DNA from: Streptomyces sp. Ru73
GTDB lineage: Bacteria; Actinomycetota; Actinomycetes; Streptomycetales; Streptomycetaceae
Assembly: GCF_002920575.1 (NCBI RefSeq)
Contig: NZ_PQSQ01000061.1
Coordinates: 1 to 49,464 of the forward strand
Direction of reading: 5' to 3'
DNA length: 49,464 nucleotides
Below the pieces are notes generated by a model that had not been told where the DNA came from, made no database searches, and saw nothing but the letters and a program-made list of their open reading frames with translations. Position numbers and translations under genes: made by a program. Shown one piece after another: positions 1 to 8,717 of the stretch; the first letter of the stretch is position 1, and every line of letters begins with the position of its first letter.

Positions 1-1097
1 CGCCCGGCGTCCCCGCGGCGTACGGGCCTGTCGCGTGCGCCCCGCCGTATCCCGTCCGCGCCGTACGGCGCGGCGGCCGGCGGCTGCGCTCCGTACGGTG
101 CGGCCGTGGCGGCCCGGGCGCCGTACGTGTCCTGCGCCGGGAGCGGGCCCGGGGACGCGGGGGCGCGCCCGGGGCCGGCGTCGATCCGGCCCGCGCCCAC
201 GCCGTCCGCGCGCACGGCCCCGCTCCGGGCCGCCGGGCCGGGATGCCCGGCCGCCGCTCCGGAAGCCGCCGGTCCGGCAGCCTGCGGGCCCGTCCGGTGG
301 TCGTACCGGCCGGTGTCGTACGGCGCCGACGCGGCCGCGCCCCGGTCGCCGTACGCGGCCGCGGTACCGCTGTACGGAGCGGCGGGGCCGGGGCGGTGGT
401 CACCGGAGGAGTCGTAGTCGTCCGCGCTCGCCGGGTGGACGCGGAGCCGGCCCTCGCCGTCCGGAGTGGCGGGCAGCACGGGGTCGGGGGAGACGGCGGC
501 GGGCTGGAGGCGCAGCGCCGACTCCCCGATGCGGAGCAGGGCGCCCGGGGGCAGTGCCGCCGGGCGGTCGTCAAGCTCGGCGCCGTCGACCACCGTGCCG
601 TTCGTCGAGCGGAGGTCGGCCACGGTCACCGCGCCGTCCGGTGCCACCGTGACGGCGCAGTGCATCCGGGAGACGTCGGGGTCGTCCAGCGGTACGTCGG
701 CGTCGGTCGAGCGGCCGACGCGGATCTGGCCGCCGTGCAGCAGGTGGACACCGCCCGCGTCCGGACCCGAGACGACGCGCAGCCGGGCGTATCCGGCGGG
801 CAGGCCGTGCGCGGGCGCGGGGCCGGGGCCCTGGAGGGAGAGGACGGCGCCGTCTATGAGCGGCGGCTCGCCGAGCGCGGCGCGCTGGAGGTCGAGCCGC
901 TCCTGGCCGGCGTAGAGCACGACGGGACCGCTGCCCGCGCCGGCCCCGCCGACGTCGGCCCCGGCGCCGGCCACGGCCGCCGCGAGGCTGCTGGCCACGG
1001 CCGAGAGCGCCGTGCCGGCGGGGGCCGTCACGAGCACGTCGCAGGCACGGGTGGAGTGGCCGCTGCGCGGCCCGAGGACGGTCAGCCGGATCTGCAT
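1..1097 (-). CDS. FHA-domain protein, N-terminal part (3' end outside window)
   Basis: Reading from an ATG at 1097, the frame stays open to the window edge (about 365 residues seen). Residues 105-198 form a forkhead-associated domain, with VGRS at 127-130, SRMH at 143-146 and STNGT at 164-168, the residues that contact a phosphothreonine peptide. A low-complexity Ala/Pro/Gly/Tyr linker follows. From gene order I infer that the missing part is an FtsK/SpoIIIE-type ATPase, as in the Streptomyces FHA-FtsK proteins beside pkaA; this cannot be seen here. The gene is divergent from two Ser/Thr kinases that could supply its phosphorylated ligand. The FHA call is firm; the full-length identity is inference. 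Confidence 0.8.
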   Translation of the reverse strand, partial: MQIRLTVLGPRSGHSTRACDVLVTAPAGTALSAVASSLAAAVAGAGADVGGAGAGSGPVVLYAGQERLDLQRAALGEPPLIDGAVLSLQGPGPAPAHGLPAGYARLRVVSGPDAGGVHLLHGGQIRVGRSTDADVPLDDPDVSRMHCAVTVAPDGAVTVADLRSTNGTVVDGAELDDRPAALPPGALLRIGESALRLQPAAVSPDPVLPATPDGEGRLRVHPASADDYDSSGDHRPGPAAPYSGTAAAYGDRGAAASAPYDTGRYDHRTGPQAAGPAASGAAAGHPGPAARSGAVRADGVGAGRIDAGPGRAPASPGPLPAQDTYGARAATAAPYGAQPPAAAPYGADGIRRGARDRPVRRGDAG

Positions 1098-1327
1098 CGC
1101 CGTCAACGGTCCCTTCCGCCCGGCAATGCGGCGGGGGACCGACACCTCCCCCTACCGCGCCCGGACACGTCGGCACGTACAAGTCCAAGTCCGCGTGCAT
1201 GCGCACGCCGCACGCCGCGGCGCAACGCCCCCGTTCCCCACCGCTGCCGTGCTGGAAAGCATCCTCGCACCTGCCACCGACAAGACGCGTGGCGACTGTC
1301 CTTCAGTGATCTTGTTCGGTCACCCAT

Positions 1328-1353
1328 GTTCGCAAAAGTGGCTGCTTGCGAAC
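1328..1353. promoter_or_regulatory. Inverted repeat, possible operator between the FHA gene and pkaA
   Basis: GTTCGCAA (1328-1335) and TTGCGAAC (1346-1353) form a perfect 8-bp inverted repeat with a 10-bp spacer, giving arms about 18 bp apart centre to centre, typical of a dimeric regulator site. It lies in the 539-bp non-coding stretch (1098-1636) between divergent genes. I do not recognise the regulator; it does not match the actinobacterial LexA box. The rest of this gap shows no convincing gene. Confidence 0.4.
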
Positions 1354-1636
1354 CATGATCGGCCAAAGATCGTCCACTGAGTGGTCAGCGATCGGGGTAA
1401 GGAGCAACCATCCGCCCGGAACTGGCGTCTTTCCCCGGAGCCCCGCCCGGTCCGGACCCGACCGCACGGCCGGAACCGCCCCGGACCACGGGATCCGCCC
1501 GGCCGTGGCCGTGGAACACGGCACTATGGTGGGGCGGAAGGGGCCGCCCGGACCTCCGGAGCGGCCGGCATCCCCCACAGCCCGACAGACAGCGCAGATC
1601 AGGCAGCTGCTCAGCAACGACCAGGGAGCGCATGAC

Positions 1637-3346
1637 GTGCGGCCGGTAGGCAGCAAGTACCTGCTCGAGGAGCCGCTCGGACGCGGCGCCACGGGCACCG
1701 TCTGGCGTGCCCGCCAGCGGGAGACGGCGGGCGAGGAGGCCGCCGTCGCCGGACAGCCCGGCGAGACGGTCGCGATCAAGGTCCTCAAGGAGGAGCTGGC
1801 GCACGACCCGGACGTGGTGATGCGCTTCCTGCGCGAGCGTTCCGTCCTGCTGCGGCTCACCCACCCGAACATCGTCCGGACCCGTGACCTGGTCGTGGAG
1901 GGCGACCTGCTCGCCCTGGTCATGGACCTGGTCGACGGCCCCGACCTGCACCAGTACCTCCGCAGGAACGGCCCGTTCAGCCCGGTCGCGGCCGCGCTGC
2001 TCACCGCGCAGATCGCGGACGCGCTGGCCGCGAGCCACGCGGACGGCATCGTGCACCGCGACCTCAAGCCCGCGAACGTCCTGCTCGCCGGGGCCGACGG
2101 GGCCGCCGAGATGCACCCGATGCTGACCGACTTCGGCATCGCCCGCCTCGCCGACTCGCCGGGCCTCACCCGCACCCAGGAGTTCGTCGGCACCCCCGCG
2201 TACGTCGCGCCGGAGTCCGCCGAAGGCCGCCCGCAGACCTCCGCCGTGGACATCTACGGCGCGGGCATCCTGCTGTACGAGCTGGTCACGGGCCGCCCGC
2301 CGTTCGCCGGCGCGACCGCCCTCGAAGTGCTGCACCGCCACCTCAGCGAGGAGCCGCAGCGCCCCGGCAGCGTGCCCGAGCCGCTGTGGACCGTCATAGA
2401 GCGCTGCCTGCGCAAGCGCCCCGAGGAGCGGCCCAGCGCCGAGAACCTCGCCCGGGCCCTGCGCGTCGTCGCGGCCGGCATCGGCGTGCACGCCTCGCCC
2501 GCCGAGGCCGAGGCCGCGCTCGGCGTCGCCGCGCTGCTCGCGCCCGACCCGGCGCCCGCGCCGGTCCCCGACACCGGCGCCGACGGCGGCGGCAGCGGAG
2601 ACGCCGACCCCACGCAGGTGCTGCCCTCCACGGGCGCCGGCGGCGGCCAGTACGACCCGTCCGCCGCGACCAACGTCCTGCCGACCACCGGTGCCGCCGC
2701 TGCCGGAGCCGCCGCGGGCGCGGCGGCCGCCGGGTTCGCCTCCGACTCCGGGCGCGGCCGGGACGACGCCGACCCGACCCGCGCCATGCCGCCCGTGCCG
2801 CCGGGGCCGCCCGGCGGCGACCCGCAGCAGCCCGAGGGGCCGCACCCCTGGGAGAACCAGCTGCGCGCCGCCCGGGACCGGAACGAGCAGACCCAGGTCC
2901 AGTACCTCAGCCCCGAGGACGACCCGCTGCGCCACCGCCCCCAGCGCCGGCCCGCGCAGCCCCCGCCCTCGCAGTACCGGCAGCCGCAGCAGCCCCCGCA
3001 GTACCGCCAGCAGCCGCCGCCGTACCAGCAGCAGCCGCAGCGCCGGCAGCCCCCGCCGCAGCGGTACGAGCCGCGGCCGCCGGCCCCGGAGCCGCGCCGC
3101 CGCGAGCGCGAGCCGCGCCGGCGCAGCGCCAATCCGGTGCACATCCCGGGCCTGGGCTGCCTCAAGGGCTGTCTGATCATGATCGTGCTGATCGTGGTCG
3201 GCTGCTGGCTCATCTGGGAGCTCACCCCGCTCCAGGACTGGATCGGCCAGGGCCGCAGCTTCTGGAACCAGCTCAGCCAGTGGTGGACCGACGTCTCGGA
3301 CTGGGTGTCCACGATCGGCGAGGCCAAGAAGTCGGTGGGCCAGTAG
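1637..3346 (+). CDS. pkaA: Membrane-anchored Ser/Thr protein kinase (PkaA type)
   Basis: Eukaryotic-type kinase of 569 residues. I chose the GTG at 1637 because AGGGAG lies 8 nt upstream and the kinase fold begins at once (GSKYLLEEPLGRGATGTVW). The ATP-binding lysine is K48, the catalytic loop HRDLKPAN has D142, and DFG has D165. The catalytic domain ends near residue 280. A long Pro/Gln/Arg-rich linker with PQQPPQYRQ-like repeats follows, then a membrane segment near 510-530 and a short extracytoplasmic tail. There is no PASTA domain. It is followed by a second kinase and is divergent from an FHA protein, a likely phosphopeptide reader. Assignment to pkaA rests on sequence and gene order. 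Confidence 0.92.
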   Translation: MRPVGSKYLLEEPLGRGATGTVWRARQRETAGEEAAVAGQPGETVAIKVLKEELAHDPDVVMRFLRERSVLLRLTHPNIVRTRDLVVEGDLLALVMDLVDGPDLHQYLRRNGPFSPVAAALLTAQIADALAASHADGIVHRDLKPANVLLAGADGAAEMHPMLTDFGIARLADSPGLTRTQEFVGTPAYVAPESAEGRPQTSAVDIYGAGILLYELVTGRPPFAGATALEVLHRHLSEEPQRPGSVPEPLWTVIERCLRKRPEERPSAENLARALRVVAAGIGVHASPAEAEAALGVAALLAPDPAPAPVPDTGADGGGSGDADPTQVLPSTGAGGGQYDPSAATNVLPTTGAAAAGAAAGAAAAGFASDSGRGRDDADPTRAMPPVPPGPPGGDPQQPEGPHPWENQLRAARDRNEQTQVQYLSPEDDPLRHRPQRRPAQPPPSQYRQPQQPPQYRQQPPPYQQQPQRRQPPPQRYEPRPPAPEPRRREREPRRRSANPVHIPGLGCLKGCLIMIVLIVVGCWLIWELTPLQDWIGQGRSFWNQLSQWWTDVSDWVSTIGEAKKSVGQ

Positions 3347-3598
3347 CGGCCCGCCGTACACGGACCCGTCGGCCCGCCACTCGTCCTCCGGACGGGCGAC
3401 GCCGGAGATTTATCGACATCCCAGGAGATTTTCCGGCGGAGAAGTGCGGGTTGACGGCGTCCGGGGCGCCGAAAGCGCCGCGGCCCGCGTAGTTTTGTCG
3501 CCAGCATCGGCCCGCGCGCATCCAGCGCCCCGGGCCGCGGCCCCCTCGCATCCGCGCCGCGGGCCGTCACCTGTCGGACAAGACCCGTCGGAGCAGTC

Positions 3599-4855
3599 TT
3601 GGCACGGAAGATCGGCAGCCGGTACACCGCCCACCAGATCCTGGGCCGGGGCAGCGCCGGCACGGTGTGGCTGGGCGAGGGCCCCGAAGGGCCCGTGGCG
3701 ATCAAGCTGCTGCGCGAGGACCTCGCCTCCGACCAGGAGCTGGTCGGCCGCTTCGTCCAGGAGCGCGCGGCGCTGCTCAGCCTGGACCACCCGCGTGTGG
3801 TCGGCGTCCGCGACCTGGTCGTGGACGGCAACGACCTGGCCCTGGTCATGGACCTCGTCCGGGGCACCGACCTGCGGACCCGGCTGGACGCCCAGCGCCG
3901 GCTGGCCCCGGAGGCCGCGGTCGCCATCGTGGCCGACGTCGCCGAGGGGCTGGCCGCCGCGCACGCCGCGCGCATCGTGCACCGCGACGTGAAGCCCGAG
4001 AACGTCCTGCTGGACATGGAGGCCCCGCCGGGGCCCGGCGGCGCGCACCCCGCCCTGCTCACCGACTTCGGTATCGCGCGGCTGGTCGACTCCCCGCGCC
4101 GGACCCGCTCCACCCGGGTCATCGGCACCCCCGACTACCTCGCCCCCGAGATCATCGAGGGGCTCCCGCCCCGCGCGTCCGTCGACGTGTACGCGCTGGC
4201 CACGGTCCTGTACGAGCTGCTGGCCGGCTTCACCCCGTTCGGCGGCGGGCACCCCGGCGCCGTCCTCCGCCGGCACGTCACCGAGCGGGTCGCGCCGCTC
4301 CCCGGCATCCCGGACGAGCTGTGGCAGCTGCTCGTCCAGTGCCTGGCCAAGGCCCCGGCCTCCCGGCTCCGCGCCCCCGAGCTGGCGGCCCGGCTGCGGG
4401 AGATCCTGCCCTCGCTGGCCGGCATCCCGCCGCTGGACATCGACGAGCCGGAGAGCGAGGAGGAGACGGACGAGGCGGCCGCAGGACCGGAGGCGGCGCG
4501 GGAGGAGGGCCCGTACCACCCGGTGCCCGAGGAGGGCGGCCGGGTGCGCGGCGCGGTGCCGCTGGTGCACGGCGCGGCCCCGGACTCCAACCGGGAGACG
4601 CACACGAGCATGCGGGTGCCGGGCCCGGACGAGCTGGCCGGCGGAGCGCACGGCACGGCCCGCACGCCCCGGGCCGCGGGCGAGCGCCGGGCGGGTTCGG
4701 CACGGCACCGGGTGCGCAAGCGGCGGGTGCGGCTGGGCATCGCGGCGGCCGGTCTGGTGGCCGTGGCGGGCCTGACCACCTGGCTCGCCTCCGGCGACGA
4801 CGCCCCGGACGACGCCCGCCCCGGTACACAGCAGTCCTCCCCGGAGGTGCCGTAG
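3599..4855 (+). CDS. pkaB: Ser/Thr protein kinase with C-terminal membrane anchor (PkaB type)
   Basis: This 418-residue kinase starts at a TTG (3599) with GGAG 5 nt upstream; the fold starts immediately (MARKIGSRYTAHQILGRG). Catalytic residues seen are K36, D130 in HRDVKPEN and D156 in DFG. The kinase domain spans roughly residues 8-270. An acidic linker, a basic stretch and one hydrophobic segment near 380-400 (GIAAAGLVAVAGLTTWLAS) follow, leaving about 20 residues outside. It is close in sequence to the upstream kinase and probably arose by tandem duplication. The 252-bp gap between the two kinases (3347-3598) holds no other gene, so it may have its own promoter. Confidence 0.92.
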   Translation: MARKIGSRYTAHQILGRGSAGTVWLGEGPEGPVAIKLLREDLASDQELVGRFVQERAALLSLDHPRVVGVRDLVVDGNDLALVMDLVRGTDLRTRLDAQRRLAPEAAVAIVADVAEGLAAAHAARIVHRDVKPENVLLDMEAPPGPGGAHPALLTDFGIARLVDSPRRTRSTRVIGTPDYLAPEIIEGLPPRASVDVYALATVLYELLAGFTPFGGGHPGAVLRRHVTERVAPLPGIPDELWQLLVQCLAKAPASRLRAPELAARLREILPSLAGIPPLDIDEPESEEETDEAAAGPEAAREEGPYHPVPEEGGRVRGAVPLVHGAAPDSNRETHTSMRVPGPDELAGGAHGTARTPRAAGERRAGSARHRVRKRRVRLGIAAAGLVAVAGLTTWLASGDDAPDDARPGTQQSSPEVP

Positions 4856-5010
4856 CGGGCCAGGGGCCTTCGTGCCGGTGGCGAGCGGAGATCAGCGCCC
4901 CGCAGGAGGGGGAACCCGCGAGCGGCCACGGCTGCGCCGCGGAGGGCCGCCGGCCGCGGCCCGCCGGAAGGTCCGGGACGGCCACGGCTCGGGTCGGCTC
5001 CCCCAGCCGT

Positions 5011-5016
5011 TAGGCT
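5011..5016 (+). promoter_or_regulatory. -10-like TAGGCT just upstream of prfB
   Basis: TAGGCT fits the streptomycete housekeeping -10 hexamer and ends 6 nt before the GTG of prfB, which would put transcription start on the start codon. A GGAG lies only 2 nt before the GTG, too close to serve well as a ribosome binding site. No good -35 is visible. Confidence 0.4.
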
Positions 5017-5022
5017 GGAGTC

Positions 5023-6135
5023 GTGGCAGTCGTCGATGTATCCGAAGAGCTGAAGTCCCTCGCCTCGACCATGGGGTCGATCGAGGCCGTCCTGGACCTC
5101 GACAAGATGAGGGCCGATATCGCTGTGCTCGAGGAGCAGGCAGCGGCCCCCGACCTCTGGGACGACGTGGAGAACGCCCAGAAGGTCACCAGTCGGCTCT
5201 CGTACCTCCAGGGCCAGCTGCGCAAGGCCGAGGAGCTGCGCGGCCGGGTCGACGACCTCGAGGTGCTGTTCGAGCTGGCCGCCGACGAGGGCGACGAGGA
5301 CACCCGGGCCGAGGCGGAGGCCGAGCTGGCCGCGGTCCGCAAGGCCGTGGACGAGCTGGAGGTGCGCACCCTCCTGTCCGGCGAGTACGACTCCCGTGAG
5401 GCGGTCGTGAACATCCGCGCCGAGGCGGGTGGCGTGGACGCCGCCGACTTCGCCGAGAAGCTGCAGCGCATGTACCTGCGCTGGGCCGAGCGGCACGGGT
5501 ACAAGACGGAGCTGTACGAGACCTCGTACGCGGAAGAGGCCGGCATCAAGTCGACCACCTTCGCCGTCAACGTGCCGTACGCCTACGGCACGCTCTCCGT
5601 GGAGCAGGGCACGCACCGCCTGGTCCGCATCTCCCCGTTCGACAACCAGGGCCGCCGCCAGACGTCGTTCGCCGGCGTCGAGGTGCTGCCCGTCGTCGAG
5701 CAGACCGACCACATCGAGATCGACGAGTCGGACCTGCGGATCGACGTGTACCGCTCCTCCGGTCCCGGCGGCCAGGGCGTCAACACCACGGACTCCGCGG
5801 TCCGCCTGACGCACATCCCGACCGGCATCGTGGTCTCCTGCCAGAACGAGCGCTCGCAGATCCAGAACAAGGCCACCGCCATGAACGTCCTCCAGGCGAA
5901 GCTGCTGGAGCGGCGCCGCCAGGAGGAGCAGGCCAAGATGGACGCGCTCAAGGGCGACGGCGGCAACTCCTGGGGCAACCAGATGCGTTCGTACGTCCTG
6001 CACCCGTACCAGATGGTCAAGGACCTGCGGACCGAGTTCGAGGTCGGCAACCCGCAGGCGGTGCTGGACGGCGACATCGACGGCTTCCTGGAGGCCGGCA
6101 TCCGCTGGCGCAAGCAGCAGGAGCAGGGGAAGTAG
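5023..6135 (+). CDS. prfB: Peptide chain release factor 2
   Basis: RF2 reads UGA and UAA stop codons and triggers release of the finished peptide. The 370-residue protein has the SPF recognition tripeptide at 204-206 and the catalytic GGQ at 249-251 within RSSGPGGQGVNTT. The N-terminal region (1-110) is the helical domain 1. The frame is continuous from the GTG start, so the autoregulatory +1 frameshift of the E. coli gene is absent. Start may be leaderless (see the -10 at 5011). A strong terminator follows. The 167-bp gap from the kinase gene holds nothing recognisable apart from this promoter. Confidence 0.97.
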   Translation: MAVVDVSEELKSLASTMGSIEAVLDLDKMRADIAVLEEQAAAPDLWDDVENAQKVTSRLSYLQGQLRKAEELRGRVDDLEVLFELAADEGDEDTRAEAEAELAAVRKAVDELEVRTLLSGEYDSREAVVNIRAEAGGVDAADFAEKLQRMYLRWAERHGYKTELYETSYAEEAGIKSTTFAVNVPYAYGTLSVEQGTHRLVRISPFDNQGRRQTSFAGVEVLPVVEQTDHIEIDESDLRIDVYRSSGPGGQGVNTTDSAVRLTHIPTGIVVSCQNERSQIQNKATAMNVLQAKLLERRRQEEQAKMDALKGDGGNSWGNQMRSYVLHPYQMVKDLRTEFEVGNPQAVLDGDIDGFLEAGIRWRKQQEQGK

Positions 6136-6150
6136 GCCGGGCGAACCGGC

Positions 6151-6184
6151 AGCAACCGCCGCCTTCGGGCGGCGGTTGCTTTTT
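6151..6184 (+). terminator. Rho-independent terminator of prfB
   Basis: A perfect 12-bp stem (6152-6163 with 6168-6179) closed by a TTCG tetraloop is followed by TTTTT. It starts 17 nt after the prfB stop codon. Confidence 0.9.
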
Positions 6185-6443
6185 GTTGTGCTGATTTGGT
6201 TACAGTCGTACGCCGCCGACCCCAACAAAGCCGGTCAATACGGTCATCCGCTCTTTATTTGACCTTGACGGTCCCTTGGGATCTGGGAAGGGTAGAGCGC
6301 GGCATGCGTATGTCTGGGGCGCGTGTGAAACGGGGATCTGAGGTAACCGCCTGCGAGAGACGGAGCGGACCGCGTCCCGCATCGGCCGTTGCCCCGCACA
6401 GCGATGCCCCAATGACACATGTAGCTACTGGGGGTAGCACTAG

Positions 6444-7337
6444 ATGACCAAGAAGACGCGGGTGCGTGTGGCACGCGTTGCGGCCGGTGCCGTGATCGCT
6501 GTGGGCGCTTCGCTCACCGTGACGGGCGTCGCTTCGGCGGCCACGCCGAGCGCTCAGGCCCAGGACGACGACGGCATCATCGGTGGCCTCATCGGCGGCA
6601 TCATCGGTGGCGGCGACGGCGGCCAGGACAACGGCGGCGCCAGCGGCGGCGACACCGGCGGCGACGGCGGTTCGGACGACGGCGGCCTGATCGGCGGCGG
6701 CGACGGCGGCTCCGACGACGGCGGTGCCATCGGTGGCGGTGACGGCGGTTCGGACGACGGCGGTGCCATCGGTGGCGGTGACGGCGGTTCGGACGACGGC
6801 GGCGCGATCGGCGGCGGTGACGACGACGGCGGTGCCATCGGCGGTGGCGACGGCGGCAACGGCGGCGACAACGGCAACGGTGGCCAGGTCGGCGGCGGCA
6901 ACGGCGGCGACAACGGTGGCCACAACGGCGGCCAGGTCGGCGGCGGCAACGGCGGCGGTGACAACGGCGGCCAGGCCGGCGGTGGCAACGGCGGCAACGG
7001 CGGTGGCGACAACGGCGGCCAGGCCGGTGGCGGCAACGGCGGCAACGGTGGCGGCGACAACGGCGGTGCCACCGGTGACACCGGCCCCGGTCCCGACAAC
7101 GAGGGCCAGACGCCGGTCGAGCAGCCGGGCGACTCCAAGGAGGACATCGCCAACACGCCGGGTCAGGCCCAGGACACCCCGAAGGGTGGCCAGCAGCAGG
7201 CCGACGGTGAGCTGGCCGAGACCGGTTCGTCCGGCACGACCTTCCTGCTCATCGGCGCGGCGACCATGATCGCCGGCGGCGTCGGCTTCCGCATGCTGCC
7301 GCGCCTGATCAACAAGGGCGGTGCCGCGGCGGCCTGA
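6444..7337 (+). CDS. LAETG-motif sortase-dependent surface protein, Gly/Asp-rich repeats
   Basis: Predicted secreted wall-anchored protein of 297 residues. A signal peptide (basic MTKKTRVRVARV, hydrophobic core, cleavage near ASA-A at about 33) is followed by tandem repeats such as GDGGSDDGGAIGG, then Asn/Gly repeats (GGQAGGGNGGNGGGDN). The C-terminus has LAETG at 257-261, a hydrophobic segment and a weakly basic tail, the layout of class E sortase substrates in Streptomyces. GGGGG lies about 11 nt before the ATG. No sortase gene is in this window. The 259-bp upstream region may hold its promoter; I could not identify one with confidence. The true molecular role is unknown. Confidence 0.85.
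   Translation: MTKKTRVRVARVAAGAVIAVGASLTVTGVASAATPSAQAQDDDGIIGGLIGGIIGGGDGGQDNGGASGGDTGGDGGSDDGGLIGGGDGGSDDGGAIGGGDGGSDDGGAIGGGDGGSDDGGAIGGGDDDGGAIGGGDGGNGGDNGNGGQVGGGNGGDNGGHNGGQVGGGNGGGDNGGQAGGGNGGNGGGDNGGQAGGGNGGNGGGDNGGATGDTGPGPDNEGQTPVEQPGDSKEDIANTPGQAQDTPKGGQQQADGELAETGSSGTTFLLIGAATMIAGGVGFRMLPRLINKGGAAAA
6660..7070 (+). repeat. Tandem coding repeats in the LAETG protein
   Basis: About four copies of a 39-bp unit (13 residues, GDGGSDDGGAIGG) are followed by longer Gly/Asn units of about 48 bp. Copies near 6710-6800 are almost identical at DNA level, so copy number may vary between strains. Confidence 0.75.
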
Positions 7338-7375
7338 GGCCGGCGCGTGATGCCGTAGGCGTCACAGCACAGCAG

Positions 7376-7406
7376 AGGGCCCGGCGCGGATTCCGCGCCG
7401 GGCCCT
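7376..7406. terminator. Bidirectional terminator between the convergent LAETG and zinc-ribbon genes
   Basis: A perfect 14-bp stem (7376-7389 with 7393-7406) has a 3-nt loop. There is no T tract, which is common in Streptomyces terminators. It lies between two convergent genes and could serve both. Confidence 0.75.
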
Positions 7407-7485
7407 GGTGCGTACGGACAAAAGTGCGTCCGGACAAGATCGGATCGGGTCAGCGGTCCGCTCGGCTCCCGCGTCGGCGGAGGGC

Positions 7486-7686
7486 TCAGCCCGCCCGGTG
7501 CAGCAGCAGGCCCACCGCGAACAGCACCGCCAGCAGCACCACCAGTGCCGCCGGGCTGACCTGCGCCAAGAGCCCGCTCAGGCCGCTCTGCTGCTGCAGC
7601 CGCTCCCTGCTCGCCCGGCACACCGGGCAGCGGCCCTCGCTCACGGGGGCCGCGCAGTTGGCGCACACCAGCCGGTCGTACGTCAT
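7486..7686 (-). CDS. Small zinc-ribbon membrane protein
   Basis: 66 residues. Two CxxC pairs near the N-terminus (CANC at 8-11, CPVC at 20-23) predict a zinc ribbon facing the cytoplasm. A hydrophobic segment at about 44-62 (PAALVVLLAVLFAVGLLL) predicts a single membrane anchor, ending in a short basic tail. A GAAGGAGGT-like ribosome binding site precedes the ATG. It is divergent from ftsE across a 306-bp gap that holds no other gene I can support. Function unknown. Confidence 0.75.
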   Translation of the reverse strand: MTYDRLVCANCAAPVSEGRCPVCRASRERLQQQSGLSGLLAQVSPAALVVLLAVLFAVGLLLHRAG

Positions 7687-7992
7687 GCGACCTCCTTCTC
7701 ACCAGCTCCAACGCGCGGGCCGGCGCATTGGTTCCCTCTTCTACTGTGCCAGCTCGCCGGAGCATCGGCGCGCCTACCGGAATCCTCGCAGCGCACGGCG
7801 TATTCCAGCCGCGTACGGGCCCTCCACCGGAGCCGGAATGTGTTCGTTTTGTCCCCGTAGGTGCCGTGAATAAACGCACCAAGACCGAACGCCGACTGCG
7901 CCGCGGCGCGCGCTTCGCGTATGGTCACGCTCACCGACGGGAGCCGCAACACGGCAACCCGTGCCCCTACCCAGGTCGACCGTGGTGCATCA

Positions 7993-8682
7993 GTGATCCG
8001 ATTCGACAACGTCTCCAAGACCTACCCGAAGCAGAACCGCCCCGCGCTCAGGGACGTCTCGCTCGAGATCGAACGAGGCGAGTTCGTGTTCCTGGTGGGC
8101 TCCTCCGGCTCCGGCAAGTCCACCTTCCTGCGGCTGCTCCTGCGCGAGGAGCGGGCCAGCCACGGTGCGGTGCACGTACTGGGCAAGGACCTCGGCAAGC
8201 TGTCCAACTGGAAGGTCCCGCAGATGCGGCGCCAGATCGGCACGGTCTTCCAGGACTTCCGGCTGCTCCCGAACAAGACCGTCGGGCAGAACGTCGCGTT
8301 CGCCCTGGAGGTCATCGGCAAGCCGCGCGGCCAGATCCGCAAGACCGTTCCCGAGGTCCTGGACCTCGTCGGGCTCGGGGGCAAGGACGACCGCATGCCG
8401 GGCGAGCTGTCCGGCGGTGAGCAGCAGCGCGTGGCGATCGCCCGGGCGTTCGTCAACCGCCCGATGCTGCTGATCGCCGACGAGCCGACCGGCAACCTCG
8501 ACCCGCAGACCTCCGTCGGCATCATGAAGCTGCTGGACCGGATCAACCGGACCGGCACCACGGTGGTCATGGCCACTCACGATCAGCAGATCGTCGACCA
8601 GATGCGCAAGCGGGTCATGGAACTCGAAAAGGGCCGGCTCGTACGCGACCAGTCGCGCGGCGTCTACGGCTATCAGCACTGA
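7993..8682 (+). CDS. ftsE: Cell-division ABC ATPase FtsE
   Basis: ATPase partner of FtsX; the FtsEX complex transmits division signals across the membrane to peptidoglycan hydrolases. 229 residues from GTG 7993, the usual family length. Walker A GSSGSGKST is at 36-44, the signature LSGGEQQRV starts at 139, and Walker B ends in D163-E164. An in-frame GTG at 7921 would add 24 residues with no family counterpart, so I chose 7993 (VIRFDNVSKTYP). ftsX follows 35 nt downstream. Confidence 0.96.
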   Translation: MIRFDNVSKTYPKQNRPALRDVSLEIERGEFVFLVGSSGSGKSTFLRLLLREERASHGAVHVLGKDLGKLSNWKVPQMRRQIGTVFQDFRLLPNKTVGQNVAFALEVIGKPRGQIRKTVPEVLDLVGLGGKDDRMPGELSGGEQQRVAIARAFVNRPMLLIADEPTGNLDPQTSVGIMKLLDRINRTGTTVVMATHDQQIVDQMRKRVMELEKGRLVRDQSRGVYGYQH

Positions 8683-8709
8683 ATCGCGTGTACGGCTACC
8701 AGTACTGAA
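8660..8709 (+). repeat. Imperfect 24-bp duplication at the end of ftsE
   Basis: The last codons and stop of ftsE (8660-8683) are repeated at 8686-8709 with 21 of 24 bases identical. The second copy would read VYGYQY-stop, like the real C-terminus VYGYQH-stop, but sits between the ftsE stop and the ftsX ribosome binding site. Confidence 0.8.
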
Positions 8710-8717
8710 AGGACGCC

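Noticed and set aside
2254..4128. Long open frame antisense to the two kinase genes
   Set aside because: Shadow of kinase coding sequence; Ser/Arg-rich translation without motifs.
5023..6135. Programmed +1 frameshift in prfB
   Set aside because: The frame is uninterrupted from the start; no in-frame UGA near codon 26 is present.
6185..6443. Riboswitch (for example c-di-AMP type) before the LAETG gene
   Set aside because: I could not align the conserved core elements of any known riboswitch.
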